A DNA stretch of 64,000 nt from Apostichopus japonicus (GCF_037975245.1 NC_092579.1:25341166-25405165); one strand, 5' to 3'. Shown: positions 39,326-54,099, counted from the first letter of the stretch. Numbers and translations: made by a program. The notes: generated by a model from the letters alone, not told the origin.

Positions 39326-41955
39326 CGAATGTTCGACATTGATCAATCGAATGTAAGACACCGATCAATCAAATGTGCGGCACTGATCAATCAATGAGAG
39401 GCACCGATTGATCGAAAGTGCGGCACCGATCAATCGAATGTTCGCCATTGATCAATCGAATGTTCGACACCGATCAATCGAATATTCGACACCGATTAAT
39501 CGAATGTTCGACACGGACACCCATCAATCGAATGTGCGACACCGATCAATCGAATGTTCGACACCGATCAATCGAATATGCAGCACCGATCAATCGCATA
39601 TGCGGCACTGATCGATCGAGTGTTCGACACCGATCAATCTAATGTGCGACACAGATCAATCGAATGTGCGACACCCATGAATCGAATGTTCGATACCGAT
39701 CATTCGAATGTGCAGCATTGATCAAACGAAATTTCGACACCGATCAATCGAATGTGCGACACCGATCAATCGAATATGCGACACATATTAATGGAATGTT
39801 CGGCACCGATCAATCGAATATGCAGCACCGATCAATCGAATGTGCGGCACCGATCAATCAAATGTTCGACATTGATCAATCGAATGTTCGACACCGATCA
39901 ATCGAATGTTCGACACCGATCAATCAAATGTGCGACACCCATCAATCGAATGTGCGGCACCGATCAATCGAATGAGCGACACCGATCATTCGAATGTGTG
40001 ACACCATCAATCGAATGTTTGACACCGATCAATCGTATGTTCGGCATCGATTGACCGAATGTAATGTTCGCCACCGATCAATCGAATGTTCGACACCGAT
40101 CAATCTAATGTGCGCCACCGATCAATCGAATGTGCGACACCGATCAATCGAATGTTCGACACCGAACAATCGAATATTCGACACCCACCAGTCGAATGTG
40201 CGACACCGATCATTCGAATGTTTGACACCGATCAATCGATTGTGCAGTACCGACCAATCAAATGTGCGGCACCGATCAATCGAATATTCGGCACCGATCA
40301 ATCGAATGTTCGACACCGATCAATCGAATGTTCGACACCGATCAATCGTATGTTCGGCACCGATCAATCCAATGTGCGGCACTGATCGATCGAATGTTCG
40401 ACACCGATCAATCGAATGTTCGACACTGATCAATCGAATGTGCGACAACGATCAATCGAATGTTCGGCACCGATCAATCGAATATGCAGCACAGATCAAT
40501 CGCATGTGTGGCACCGATCCATCGAATGTTCGACATTGATCAATCGAATGTTCGACACCGATCATTCGAATGTTCGACACCGATCATTCGAATTTGCAGC
40601 ATTGATCAATCGAATTTTCGACACCGATCGATCGAATGTGCGACACCGATCAATCGAATTTGCGACACCCATCAATCGAATGAGCGACACCGATTAATCG
40701 AATGTGTGACACCGATCAATCGTATGTTCGACACCGATCAATCGAATGTGCTGCACCGATTAATCGAATGTTCGACATTGATCAATCGAATGTAAGACAC
40801 CGATCATTCGAATGTTCGACACCGATCATTCGAATTTGCAGCATTGATCACTCGAATTTTCGACACCGATCGATCGAATGTGCGACACCCATCAATCGAA
40901 TGTGCGACACCCATCAATCGAATGTTCGACACCGATCAATCGAATGTTCGACACCGATCATTCGAATGTGCGACACCGATTAATCGAATTTTCTACACCG
41001 ATCCATCAAATGTGCGACATCGATCAATCGAATGTGCGACACCCATCAATCGAATGTGCGACACCCATCAATCAAATGTTCGGCACCGAACAATCGAATA
41101 TTCGGCACCGATCAATCGAATATGCAGCACCGATCAATCGCATATGCGGCACTGATCGATCGAATGTTCGACACCGATCAATCGAATGTTCGACACCGAT
41201 CAATCGAATGTGCGACACCCATCAATCGAATGTGCGACACCCATCAATCGAATGTTCGACACCGATCAATCAAATGTACGGCACCGATCAATCGAATGAG
41301 CGACACCGATCAATCGAATGTTCGACACACATCAATCGAATATTCGACACCGATCAATGTAATGTGCGACACCGATCAATCGTATGTTCGGCACCAATCA
41401 ATCAAATGTGCGACACCAATCCATCGAATGTTCGACATTGATCATTCGAATGTTCGACACCGATCATTCGAATGTGCAGCATTGATCAATTGAATTTTCC
41501 ACACCCATCAATCGAATGTGCGACACACATCAATCGAATGTTCGACACCGATTAATCGAATGTGCGACACCCATCAATGGAATGTGCGACACCGATCAAT
41601 CGCATGTTCGGCACCGATTAATCGAATGTCCGACATTGATCAATCGAATATGCAGCACCGATCAATCGAATGCGCGACACCCATCAATCGAATGTTCGAC
41701 ACCCATCAATCGAATGGACGACACCGATCAATCGAATGTCGACACCCATCAATCGAATGTGCGACACCGATCAATCGAATGTTCGACACCGATCAATCGA
41801 ATTTGCGACACCGATCAATGGAATGTTCGGCACCGATCAATGGAATGTTCGGCACCGATCAATCGAATGTTCGACACCGATCAATCGAATGTGCAGCACC
41901 GTTCAATCGAATGTACGACACCGATCAATGGAATGTGCGGCACCCATCAATCGAA
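39326..41955. repeat. Segmental duplication X, left copy (2.6 kb)
   Basis: This matches about 57745-60680. Offsets are 18,419 bp at the left, 18,396 bp from about 39.9 kb and 18,726-18,728 bp after 41.3 kb. The -23 step is one 22-bp unit plus one base (CAAATTGCG near 58323). The +330 step is 15 monomers duplicated in the right copy near 59.4-59.7 kb. The +2 step is CACACAGATC at 60052 where this copy has CACACATC. This block ends zone II. Confidence 0.83.
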
Positions 41956-41995
41956 TGTTCGACACCTATTATTGAAATTTCGACACCGGATAATC

Positions 41996-43345
41996 GAATG
42001 TGCGGCACCCATCAATCGAATGTTCGACACCGATCATTCGAATGTTCGACACCGATCATTCGAATGAGCGGCACCGATCAATCGAATGAGCGACACCGAT
42101 CAATCGAATGTCGAAACCCATCAATCAAATGTTCGGCACCGATCAATCGTATGTTCGGCACCAATCAATCAAATGTGCGGCACCGATCCATCGAATGTTC
42201 GACATTGATCAATCCAATGTTTGACACCGATCATTCGAATGTTCGACACCGATCATTCGAATTTGCAGCATTGATCAATCGAATTTTCGGCACCGATCAA
42301 TCGAATATGCAGCACCGATCAATCGAATGTTCGACATTGATCAATCGAATGTTCGACACCGATCATTCGAATGTTCGACACCGATCATTCGAATGTGCGA
42401 CACCCATCAATCGAATGTTCGACACCGATCAATCAAATATGCGGCACCGATCATTCGAATGAGCGACACCGATCAATCGAATGTCGACACCCATCAATCA
42501 AATGTGCGACACCCATCAATCAATTGTTCGACACCTATTATTTGAAATTTCGACACCGATTAATCGAATGTGCGACATCGATCAATCGAATATGCAGCAC
42601 CGATCAATCGAATGTTCGACACCGATCAATCTAATGTGCGACACCGATCAATCGAATGTGCGACACCCATCAATCGAATGTTCGACACCCATCAATCTTA
42701 TGTTCGACACCGATCAATCGAATGTTCGACACCGATCAATCGAATATTCGACACCGACTAATCGAATGTTCGACACCCATCAATCGAATGTGCGACACCC
42801 ATCAATCGAATGTGCGACACCCATCAATCTTATGTTCGACACCCATTGTTCGTATGTTCGGCCCCGATCAATCAAATGTGCGACACCCATCAATCGAATG
42901 TTCGACACCGATCAATCGAATGTGCGACACCCATCAATCGAATGTGCGACACCCATCAATCTTATGTTCGACACCCATTGTTCGTATGTTCGGCCCCGAT
43001 CAATCGAATGTTCGACACCGATCAATCGAATGTGCGACACCGATCAATCGCATGTTCGGCACCAATCAATCAAATGTGCGGCACCGATCCATCGAATGTT
43101 CGACACCGATCATTCGAATGTGCAGCATTGATCAATTGAATTTTTCACACCGATCGATCGAATGTTCGACACCGATCAATCGAATGTGCAGCACAGATCA
43201 ATCGAATGTGCGACACCGATCAATGGAATGTGCGGCAACCATCAATCGAATATTCGACACCTTTTATTGAAATTTCGACACCGGATAATCGAATGTGCGG
43301 CACCGATCAATCGAATGTGCGACACCATCAATCGAATGTGCGACA
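41996..43345. repeat. Segmental block Y, first copy (1.35 kb)
   Basis: This matches 54185-55842 at an offset of 12,189 bp, rising to 12,497 bp after a 308-bp extra copy in the right block. Its right two thirds (42413-43345) also match 48889-49821 at an offset of 6,476 bp. Markers are CTATTATTTGAAATTTCG, CATCAATCAATTG, CATCAATCTTATG, GGCCCCGATC and CAATTGAATTTTTCAC. Confidence 0.85.
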
Positions 43346-43875
43346 CCCATGAATCGAATGTTCGACACCGATCAATCGAATGTGCAGCACTGTTCAATCG
43401 AATGTACGACACCGATCAATGGAATGTGCGGCACCCATCAATGGAATGTTCGAACCGATCAATCGAATGTGCAGCACCGATCAATCGAATGTACGACACC
43501 GATCAATGGAATGTGCGGCACTCATCAATCGAATATTCGACACCTATTATTAAAATTTCGACACCGGATAATCGAATGTGCGGCACCCATCAATCGAATG
43601 TTCGACATTGATCAATCAAATGTGCGACACCGATCAATCGAATGTTCGAAACCGATCATTCGAATGTTCGACATCGATCAATCAAATGTGCGACACCCAT
43701 CAATCGAATGTTCGACACCGATCAATCCAATGTGCGGCACCGATCAATCGAATGAGCGACACCGATCAATCGAATGTCGAAACCCATCAATCGAATGTTC
43801 GGCATCGAACAATCGAATGTGCAGCACCGATCAATCGAATGTGCGGCACTGATCGATCGAATGTTCGACACACAG
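42713..43875. repeat. 1,163-bp tandem duplication, first copy
   Basis: This is directly repeated at 43876-45038. The length is 53 monomers minus 3 bp, explained by a mixture of 20-, 21- and 24-bp units. All diagnostic units correspond one to one, including CATCAATCTTATG, GGCCCCGATC, CCTTTTATTGAAATTTCG, the GACACCATC unit and GTTCGAACCGATC. I saw no difference between the copies in the parts compared. Confidence 0.87.
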
Positions 43876-45038
43876 ATCAATCGAATGTTCGACACCGATC
43901 AATCGAATATTCGACACCGACTAATCGAATGTTCGACACCCATCAATCGAATGTGCGACACCCATCAATCGAATGTGCGACACCCATCAATCTTATGTTC
44001 GACACCCATTGTTCGTATGTTCGGCCCCGATCAATCAAATGTGCGACACCCATCAATCGAATGTTCGACACCGATCAATCGAATGTGCGACACCCATCAA
44101 TCGAATGTGCGACACCCATCAATCTTATGTTCGACACCCATTGTTCGTATGTTCGGCCCCGATCAATCGAATGTTCGACACCGATCAATCGAATGTGCGA
44201 CACCGATCAATCGCATGTTCGGCACCAATCAATCAAATGTGCGGCACCGATCCATCGAATGTTCGACACCGATCATTCGAATGTGCAGCATTGATCAATT
44301 GAATTTTTCACACCGATCGATCGAATGTTCGACACCGATCAATCGAATGTGCAGCACAGATCAATCGAATGTGCGACACCGATCAATGGAATGTGCGGCA
44401 ACCATCAATCGAATATTCGACACCTTTTATTGAAATTTCGACACCGGATAATCGAATGTGCGGCACCGATCAATCGAATGTGCGACACCATCAATCGAAT
44501 GTGCGACACCCATGAATCGAATGTTCGACACCGATCAATCGAATGTGCAGCACTGTTCAATCGAATGTACGACACCGATCAATGGAATGTGCGGCACCCA
44601 TCAATGGAATGTTCGAACCGATCAATCGAATGTGCAGCACCGATCAATCGAATGTACGACACCGATCAATGGAATGTGCGGCACTCATCAATCGAATATT
44701 CGACACCTATTATTAAAATTTCGACACCGGATAATCGAATGTGCGGCACCCATCAATCGAATGTTCGACATTGATCAATCAAATGTGCGACACCGATCAA
44801 TCGAATGTTCGAAACCGATCATTCGAATGTTCGACATCGATCAATCAAATGTGCGACACCCATCAATCGAATGTTCGACACCGATCAATCCAATGTGCGG
44901 CACCGATCAATCGAATGAGCGACACCGATCAATCGAATGTCGAAACCCATCAATCGAATGTTCGGCATCGAACAATCGAATGTGCAGCACCGATCAATCG
45001 AATGTGCGGCACTGATCGATCGAATGTTCGACACACAG
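43876..45038. repeat. 1,163-bp tandem duplication, second copy
   Basis: This is the repeat of 42713-43875. The similarity continues to about 45072 before the units differ (GAATATTCG against GAATGTGCG). It overlaps the next duplication, which starts near 44521, so the 1,163-bp copy was in place when the 1,033-bp event began, or both come from one complex exchange. Confidence 0.87.
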
Positions 45039-46827
45039 ATCAATCGAATGTTCGACACCGATCAATCGAATGTGCGACACCCATCAATCAAATGTGCGGC
45101 ACCGATCCATCGAATGTTCGACATTGATCATTCGAATGTTCGACACCGATCATTCGAATGTGCAGCATTGATCAATTGAATTTTCCACACGAATCGATCG
45201 AATGTGCAACACCGATCAATCTTGTATTCGACACCGATCAATCGAATGTGCGACACCTATTAATGGAATTTTTGGCACCGATCAATCGAATATGCAGCAC
45301 CTTTCAATCGAATGTGCGACACCTATTAATGGAATGTTCGGCACCGATCAATCAAATGTGCGACACCCATCAATCGAATGTTCGACACCGATCAATCGAA
45401 TGTGCGACACCCATCAATCGAATGTGCGACACCCATCAATCGAATGTGCGACACCGATCAATCGAATGTGCGACACCGATCAATCGAATATTCTACACCG
45501 ATCAATCGAATGTGCGACACCCATCAATCGAATGTTCGACACCGATCATTCGCATGTTCGACACCGATCAATCGAATGTGCAGCACCGTTCAATCGAATG
45601 TACGACACCGATCAATGGAATGTGCGGCACCCATCAATCGAATGTTCGAACCGATCAATCGAATGTGCAGCACCGATCAATCGAATGTACGACACCGATC
45701 AATGGAATGTGCGGCACCCATCAATCGAATATTCGACACCTATTATTAAAATTTCGACACCGGATAATCGAATGTGCGGCACCCATCAATCGAATGTTCG
45801 ACATTGATCAATCAAATGTGCGACACCGATCAATCGAATGTTCGAAACCGATCATTCGAATGTTCGACATCGATCAATCAAATGTGCGACACCCATCAAT
45901 CGAATGTTCGACACCGATCAATCCAATGTGCGGCACCGATCAATCGAATGAGCGACACCGATCAATCGAATGTCGAAACCCATCAATCGAATGTTCGGCA
46001 TCGAACAATCGAATGTGCAGCACCGATCAATCGAATGTGCGGCACTGATCGATCGAATGTTCGACACACAGATCAATCGAATGTTCGACACCGATCAATC
46101 GAATGTGCGACACCCATCAATCAAATGTGCGGCACCGATCCATCGAATGTTCGACATTGATCATTCGAATGTTCGACACCGATCATTCGAATGTGCAGCA
46201 TTGATCAATTGAATTTTCCACACCGATCGATCGAATGTGCAACACCGATCAATCCTGTATTCGACACCGATCAATCGAATGTGCGACACATATTAATGGA
46301 ATTTTTGGCACCGATCAATCGAATATGCAGCACCTTTCAATCGAATGTGCGACACCTATTAATGGAATGTTCGGCACCGATCAATCAAATGTGCGACACC
46401 CATCAATCGAATGTTCGACACCGATCAATCGAATGTGCGACACCCATCAATCGAATGTGCGACACCCATCAATCGAATGTGCGACACCGATCAATCGAAT
46501 GTGCGACACCGATCAATCGAATATTCTACACCGATCAATCGAATGTGCGACACCCATCAATCGAATGTTCGACACCGATCATTCGCATGTTCGACACCGA
46601 TCAATCGAATGTGCAGCACCGTTCAATCGAATGTACGACACCGATCAATGGAATGTGCGGCACCCATCAATCGAATGTTCGAACCGATCAATCGAATGTG
46701 CAGCACCGATCAATCGAATGTACGACACCGATCAATGGAATGTGCGGCACCCATCAATCGAATATTCGACACCTATTATTGAAATTTCGACACCGGATAA
46801 TCGAATGTGCGGCACCAATCAATCGAA
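44521..46827. repeat. 1,033-bp tandem duplication, two full copies and a partial third
   Basis: Copies are 44521-45553 and 45554-46586, with a partial third to about 46827. The length is 47 monomers minus 1 bp. Differences include CACTGTTC at 44552 against CACCGTTC at 45585, CACACGAATCG at 45187 against CACACCGATCG at 46220, and CAATCTTG at 45218 against CAATCCTG at 46251. Rare shared units are CAGCACCTTTCAATCG, CTTGTATTCG or CCTGTATTCG, and AATTTTTGGCACC. Confidence 0.85.
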
Positions 46828-48298
46828 TGTTCGACACCGATCGATCGAATGTGCGACACCGATCAATCGAATGCTCGACACCGATCAATCAAATGTGCGA
46901 CACCCATCAATCGAATGTTTGACACAGATCAATCGAATGTGCAGCACTGTTCAATGGAATGTACGACACCGATCAATTGAATGTGCGGCACCCATCAATG
47001 GAATGTTCGAACCGATCAATCGAATGTGCAGCACCGATCAATCGAATTTACGACACCTATCAATGGAATGTGCGGCACCCATCAATCGAATATTCGACAC
47101 CTATTATTGAAATTTCGACAACGGATAATCGAATGTGCGGCACCCATCAATCGAATGTTCGACACCGATCAATCGAATGTGCGGCACCGATCCATCGAAT
47201 GAGCGACATTGATCAATCGAATGTTCGACACCGATCAATCGAATGTGCGGCATTGATCAATCGAATGTTCGGCACCGATCAATCGAATGTTCGAAACCGA
47301 TCATTCGAATGTTCTACACCGATTAATCAAATGTGCGGCACCGATCAATCGAATGAGCGACACCGATCAATCGAATGTCGAAACCCATCAATCGAATGTT
47401 CGGCACCGAACAATCGAATGTGCAGCACCGATCAATCGAATGTGCGGCACTGATCGATCGAATGTTCGACACACAGATCAATCGAATGTTCGACACCGAT
47501 CAATCGAATGTGCGACACCCATCAATCAAATGTGCGGCACCGATCCATCGAATGTTCGACATTGATCATTCGAATGTTCGACACCGATCATTCGAATGTG
47601 CAGCATTGATCAATCGAATTTTCCACACCGATCGATCGAATGTGCAACACGGATCAATCTTGTATTCGACACCGATCAATCGAATGTGCGACACCTATTA
47701 ATGGAATTTTTGGCACCGATCAATCGAATATGCAGCACCGATCAATCGAATGTGCGACACCCATCAATCGAATGTTCGGCACCGATCAATCAAATGTGCG
47801 ACACCCATCAATCGAATGTTCGACACCGATCAATCGAATGTGCGACACCCATCAATCGAATGTGCGACACCCATCAATCGAATGTGCGACACCCATCAAT
47901 CTTATGTTCGACACCCATTGTTCGTATGTTCGGCCCCGATCAATCGAATGTTCGACACCGATCAATCGAATGTGCGACACCGATCAATCGTATGTTCGGC
48001 ACCAATCAATCAAATGTGCGGCACCGATCCATCGAATGTTCGACACCGATCATTCGAATGTGCAGCATTGATCAATTGAATTTTTCACACCGATCGATCG
48101 AATGTTCGACACCGATCAATCGAATGTGCAGCACAGATCAATCGAATGTACGACACCGATCAATGGAATGTGCGGCACCCATCAATCGAATATTCGACAC
48201 CTTTTATTGAAATTTCGACACCGGATAATCGAATGTGCGGCACCGATCAATCGAATGTGCGACACCATCAATCGAATGTGCGACACCCATCAATCGAA
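45553..48298. repeat. Segmental block Z, left copy (2.7 kb)
   Basis: This matches 60594-63295. The offset is 15,041 bp to about 47.33 kb, then 15,063 bp (one extra unit in the right copy near 62370), then 14,997 bp after three units are missing near 62585. All steps are whole monomers. Its last part, 47516-48297, also matches 51823-52604 at 4,307 bp. Confidence 0.84.
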
Positions 48299-48888
48299 TG
48301 TTCGACACCCATTAATCGAATGGACGACACCGATCAATCGAATGTCGACACCCATCAATCGAATGTGCGAGACACATCAATCGAATGATCGACACCGATC
48401 AATCGAATGTGCAGCACCGATCAATCGAATGTACGACACCGATCAATGGAATGAGCGGCACCCATCAATCGAATGTTCGACACCTAATAATTAAAATTTC
48501 GACGACGATTAATCGAATGTGCCACACCCATTAATCGAATGTTCGACACCGATCAATCAATTGTACGGCACCGATCAATCGAATGAGCGACACCGATCAA
48601 TCGAATGTTCAACATTGATCAATCGAATGTTCGACACCGATCAATCGAATGTTCGACATCGATCAATCAAATGTTCGACACCGATCAATCGAATGTTCGA
48701 AACCGATCAATCGAATGTGCGACACCGATCATTCGAATGTTCGGCACCCATCAATCGAATGTGCGACACCCATCAATCGAGTGTTCTACACCGATCATTC
48801 GAATGTGCGGCACCGATCAATCGAATGTTCTACACCGATTAATCAATTTTGCGACACCGATCAATCGAATATGCAGCACCGATCAATC
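48299..48888. repeat. Sub-block S, first copy
   Basis: A run with GAATGGACGACACC, GAGACACATCAATCG, GAATGATCG, CCTAATAATTAAAATTTCGACGACG and CAATCAATTGTACGG. It recurs in the two 703-bp repeats at an offset of about 4,615 bp (for example 48388 to 53003). A variant with AATAATTGAAATTTCGACACCG lies near 50250 and 56270. Confidence 0.8.
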
Positions 48889-51747
48889 GAATGTTCGACA
48901 CCGATCAATCAAATATGCGGCACCGATCATTCGAATGAGCGACACCGATCAATCGAATGTCGACACCCATCAATCAAATGTGCGACACCCATCAATCAAT
49001 TGTTCGACACCTATTATTTGAAATTTCGACACCGATTAATCGAATGTGCGACATCGATCAATCGAATATGCAGCACCGATCAATCGAATGTTCGACACCG
49101 ATCAATCTAATGTGCGACACCGATCAATCGAATGTGCGACACCCATCAATCGAATGTTCGACACCCATCAATCTTATGTTCGACACCGATCAATCGAATG
49201 TTCGACACCGATCAATCGAATATTCGACACCGACTAATCGAATGTTCGACACCCATCAATCGAATGTGCGACACCCATCAATCGAATGTGCGACACCCAT
49301 CAATCTTATGTTCGACACCCATTGTTCGTATGTTCGGCCCCGATCAATCAAATGTGCGACACCCATCAATCGAATGTTCGACACCGATCAATCGAATGTG
49401 CGACACCCATCAATCGAATGTGCGACACCCATCAATCTTATGTTTGACACCCATTGTTCGTATGTTCGGCCCCGATCAATCGAATGTTCGACACCGATCA
49501 ATCGAATGTGCGACACCGATCAATCGTATGTTCGGCACCAATCAATCAAATGTGCGGCATCGATCCATCGAATGTTCGACACCGATCATTCGCATGTGCA
49601 GCATTGATCAATTGAATTTTTCACACCGATCGATCGAATGTTCGACACCGATCAATCGAATGTGCAGCACAGATCAATCGAATGTGCGACACCGATCAAT
49701 GGAATGTGCGGCAACCATCAATCGAATATTCGACACCTTTTATTGAAATTTCGACACCGGATAATCGAATGTGCGGCACCGATCAATCGAATGTGCGACA
49801 CCATCAATCGAATGTGCGACACCCATCAATCGAATGTGCGACACCCATCAATCGAATGTTCGACACCGATCAATCGAATGTTCGACACCCATCAATCGAA
49901 TGTTCGACACCGATCAATCGAATGAGCTGCACCGATTAATCGAATGTCCGACATTGATCAATCGAATATGCAGCACCGATCAATCGAATGCTCGACACCG
50001 ATCAATCGAATGTGCGACACCGATCAATCGAATGCGCGACACCCATCAATCGAATGTTTGACACCCATCAATCGAATGGACGACACCGATCAATCGAATG
50101 TCGACACCCATCAATCAAATGTGCGAGACACATCAATCGAATGATCGACACCGATCAATCGAATGTGCAGCACCGATCAATCGAATGTACGACACCGATC
50201 AATGGAATGAGCGGCACCCATCAATCGAATGTTCGACACCTAATAATTGAAATTTCGACACCGATTAATCGAATGTGCCACACCCATTAATCGAATGTTC
50301 GACACCGATCAATCAAATGTACGGCACCGATCAATCGAATGAGCGACACCGATCAATCGAATGTTCGACATTGATCAATCGAATGTTCGACACCGATCAA
50401 TCGAATGTTCGACATCGATCAATCAAATGTTCGACACCGATCAATCGTATGTTCGAAACCGATCAATCGAATGTGCGACACCGATCATTCGAATGTTCGG
50501 CACCCATCAATCGAATGTGCGACACCCATCAATCGAGTGTTCTACACCGATCATTCGAATGTGCGGCACCGATCAATCGAATATGCAGCACCGATCAATC
50601 GAATGTTCGACACCGATCAATCTAATGTGCGACACCGATCAATCGAATGTGCGACACCGATCAATCGAATGTGCGACACCGATCAATCGAATGTGCGACA
50701 CCGATCAATCGTATGTTCGGCACTGATCAATCGAATGTGCGGAACCGATCCATCGAATAATCGACATTGATCAATCGATTGTTCGAAACCGATCATTCGA
50801 ATGTTCGACACCGATCATTCGAATGTGCGACAACTATTAATTAAATGTTCGGCACCGATCAATCGAATATGCAGCCCAGATCAATCGCATGTGCGGCACT
50901 GATCGATCGAATGTTCGACACCGATCAATCGAATGTTCGACACTGATCAATCGAATGTGCGACAACGATCAATCGAATGTTCGGCACCGATCAATCGAAT
51001 ATGCAGCACAGATCAATCGCATGTGTGGCACCGATCCATCGAATGTTCGACATTGATCAATCGAATGTTCGACACCGATCATTCGAATGTTCGACACCGA
51101 TCATTCGAATTTGCAGCATTGATCAATCGAATTTTCGACACCGATCAATCGAATGAGCGACACCGATTAATCGAATGTGTGACACCGATCAATCGTATGT
51201 TCGGCACCGATCAATTGAATGTTCGGCACTGATCAATCGAATGTGCGGAACCGATCCATCGAATAATCGACATTGATCAATCGATTGTTCGAAACCGATC
51301 ATTCGAATGTTCGACACCGATCATTCGAATGTGCGACAACTATTAATTAAATGTTCGGCACCGATCAATCGAATATGCAGCCCAGATCAATCGCATGTGC
51401 GGCACTGATCGATCGAATGTGCGACACCGATCAATCGAATGTTCGACACTAATCAATCGAATGTGCGACAACGATCAATCGAATGTTCGGCACCGATCAA
51501 TCGAATATGCAGCACAGATCAATCGCATGTGTGGCACCGATCCATCGAATGTTCGACATTGATCAATCGAATGTTCGACACCGATCATTCGAATGTTCGA
51601 CACCGATCATTCGAATTTGCAGCATTGATCAATCGAATTTTCGACACCGATCAATCGAATGTGCGACACCGATCAATCGAATGTGCGGCACTGATCAATC
51701 GAATGTTCGACACACAGATCAATCGAATGTGCGACACCGATCAATCG
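48889..51747. repeat. Segmental block Y'-W, left copy (2.9 kb)
   Basis: This matches 54602-57746. The offset is 5,713 bp at the left, 6,021 bp after the 308-bp extra copy and 5,999 bp after one unit is lost near 56700. The right part (50700-51747) has zone II markers, including two TTAATTAA dimers (50837, 51343) and CGAATAATCGACATT, so zone II material had been brought into zone III before this copying. The two dimer runs are themselves 506 bp (23 monomers) apart. Confidence 0.84.
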
Positions 51748-52693
51748 AATGTTCGGCACCGATCAATCGAATGATCGACACCTATTAATCGAATGTGCGA
51801 CACCGATTAATCGAATGTGCGACACCCATCAATCAAATGTGCGGCACCGATCCATCGAATGTTCGACATTGATCATTCGAATGTTCGACACCGATCATTC
51901 GAATGTGCAGCATTGATCAATTGAATTTTCCACACCGATCGATCGAATGTGCAACACGGATCAATCTTGTATTCGACACCGATCAATCGAATGTGCGACA
52001 CCTATTAATGGAATTTTCGGCACCGATCAATCGAATATGCAGCACCGATCAATCGAATGTGCGACACCTATTAATGGAATGTTCGGCACCGATCAATCAA
52101 ATGTGCGACACCCATCAATCGAATGTTCGACACCGATCAATCGAATGTGCGACACCCATCAATCGAATGTGCGACACCCATCAATCGAATGTGCGACACC
52201 CATCAATCTTATGTTCGACACCCATTGTTCGTATGTTCGGCCCCGATCAATCGAATGTTCGACACCGATCAATCGAATGTGCGACACCGATCAATCGTAT
52301 GTTCGGCACCAATCAATCAAATGTGCGGCACCGATCCATCGAATGTTCGACACCGATCATTCGAATGTGCAGCATTGATCAATTGAATTTTTCACACCGA
52401 TCGATCGAATGTTCGACACCGATCAATCGAATGTGCAGCACAGATCAATCGAATGTACGACACCGATCAATGGAATGTGCGGCACCCATCAATCGAATAT
52501 TCGACACCTTTTATTGAAATTTCGACACCGGATAATCGAATGTGCGGCACCGATCAATCGAATGTGCGACACCATCAATCGAATGTGCGACACCCATCAA
52601 TCGAATGTGCGACACCCATCAATCGAATGTTCGACACCGATCAATCGAATGTTCGACACCCATCAATCGAATGTGCGGCACCGATCAATCGAA
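51748..52693. repeat. Third copy of part of block Z
   Basis: Positions 51823-52604 match 47516-48297 (4,307 bp) and about 62586-63294 (10,690 bp). Shared markers are CAATTGAATTTTCCACACC, AATGTGCAACACGGATC, CTTGTATTCG, CATCAATCTTATG and CCTTTTATTG. The short run 51748-51822 includes a GAATGATCGACACCTATTAATCG unit not copied in the partners. Confidence 0.8.
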
Positions 52694-53396
52694 TATTCTA
52701 CACCGATCAATGGAAAGTGCGGCACCCATCAAGCGAATGTTCGACACCCATCAATCGAATGTTCGACACCGATCAATCGAATGAGCTGCACCGATGAATC
52801 GAATGTCCGACATTGATCAATCGAATATGCAGCACCGACCAATCGAATGCTCGACACCGATCAATCGAATGTGCGACACCGATCAATCGAATGCGCGACA
52901 CCCATCAATCGAATGTTCGACACCCATTAATCGAATGGACGACACCGATCAATCGAATGTCGACACCCATCAATCGAATGTGCGAGACACATCAATCGAA
53001 TGATCGACACCGATCAATCGAATGTGCAGCACCGATCAATCGAATGTACGACACCGATCAATGGAATGAGCGGCACCCATCAATCGAATGTTCGACACCT
53101 AATAATTAAAATTTCGACGACGATTAATCGAATGTGCCACACCCATTAATCGAATGTTCGACACCGATCAATCAATTGTACGGCACCGATCAATCGAATG
53201 AGCGACACCGATCAATCGAATGTTCGACATTGATCAATCGAATGTTCGACACCGATCAATCGAATGTTCGACATCGATCAATCAAATGTTCGACACCGAT
53301 CAATCGAATGTTCGAAACCGATCAATCGAATGTGCGACACCGATCATTCGAATGTTCGGCACCCATCAATCGAATGTGCGACACCCATCAATCGAG
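52694..53396. repeat. 703-bp tandem duplication, first copy
   Basis: This is directly repeated at 53397-54099. The length is 32 monomers minus 1 bp. It starts at TCTACACCGATCAATGGAAAGTGCGG and includes the unusual CATCAAGCG unit and the S sub-block. One visible difference is GATCAATCAAATGAGCG at about 53897 where this copy has GATCAATCGAATGAGCG. Confidence 0.87.
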
Positions 53397-54099
53397 TGTT
53401 CTACACCGATCAATGGAAAGTGCGGCACCCATCAAGCGAATGTTCGACACCCATCAATCGAATGTTCGACACCGATCAATCGAATGAGCTGCACCGATGA
53501 ATCGAATGTCCGACATTGATCAATCGAATATGCAGCACCGACCAATCGAATGCTCGACACCGATCAATCGAATGTGCGACACCGATCAATCGAATGCGCG
53601 ACACCCATCAATCGAATGTTCGACACCCATTAATCGAATGGACGACACCGATCAATCGAATGTCGACACCCATCAATCGAATGTGCGAGACACATCAATC
53701 GAATGATCGACACCGATCAATCGAATGTGCAGCACCGATCAATCGAATGTACGACACCGATCAATGGAATGAGCGGCACCCATCAATCGAATGTTCGACA
53801 CCTAATAATTAAAATTTCGACGACGATTAATCGAATGTGCCACACCCATTAATCGAATGTTCGACACCGATCAATCAATTGTACGGCACCGATCAATCAA
53901 ATGAGCGACACCGATCAATCGAATGTTCGACATTGATCAATCGAATGTTCGACACCGATCAATCGAATGTTCGACATCGATCAATCAAATGTTCGACACC
54001 GATCAATCGAATGTTCGAAACCGATCAATCGAATGTGCGACACCGATCATTCGAATGTTCGGCACCCATCAATCGAATGTGCGACACCCATCAATCGAG
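53397..54099. repeat. 703-bp tandem duplication, second copy
   Basis: This is the repeat of 52694-53396. The junction is visible at the GAGTGTTCTACACC unit: at 53397 it is followed by GATCAATGG (the start of the repeat), and at 54100 by GATCATTCG (the original continuation, as at 48790). This shows which copy keeps the ancestral right flank. Confidence 0.87.

Larger units (their letters stand above)
21261..41955. repeat. Array zone II (TTAATTAA / GGAATGTTCGCACCC subfamily)
   Basis: This zone is marked by the CAACTATTAATTAAATG dimer, by CAAAGGAATGTTCGCACCC then ATCGACTGTTCG, by CGAATAATCGACATTG, and by long-variant units with GACACGGACACCC or ATGTAATGTTCGCC. ACATCCATC units are absent. Zone II blocks reappear inside zone III at about 50.7-51.75 and 56.7-60.6 kb. 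Confidence 0.8.

Noticed and set aside
42841-42880. GGCCCCGATC and CCCATTGTTCG units as foreign inserts
   Set aside because: They keep 22-bp spacing and align with the monomer, so they are variants, not insertions.
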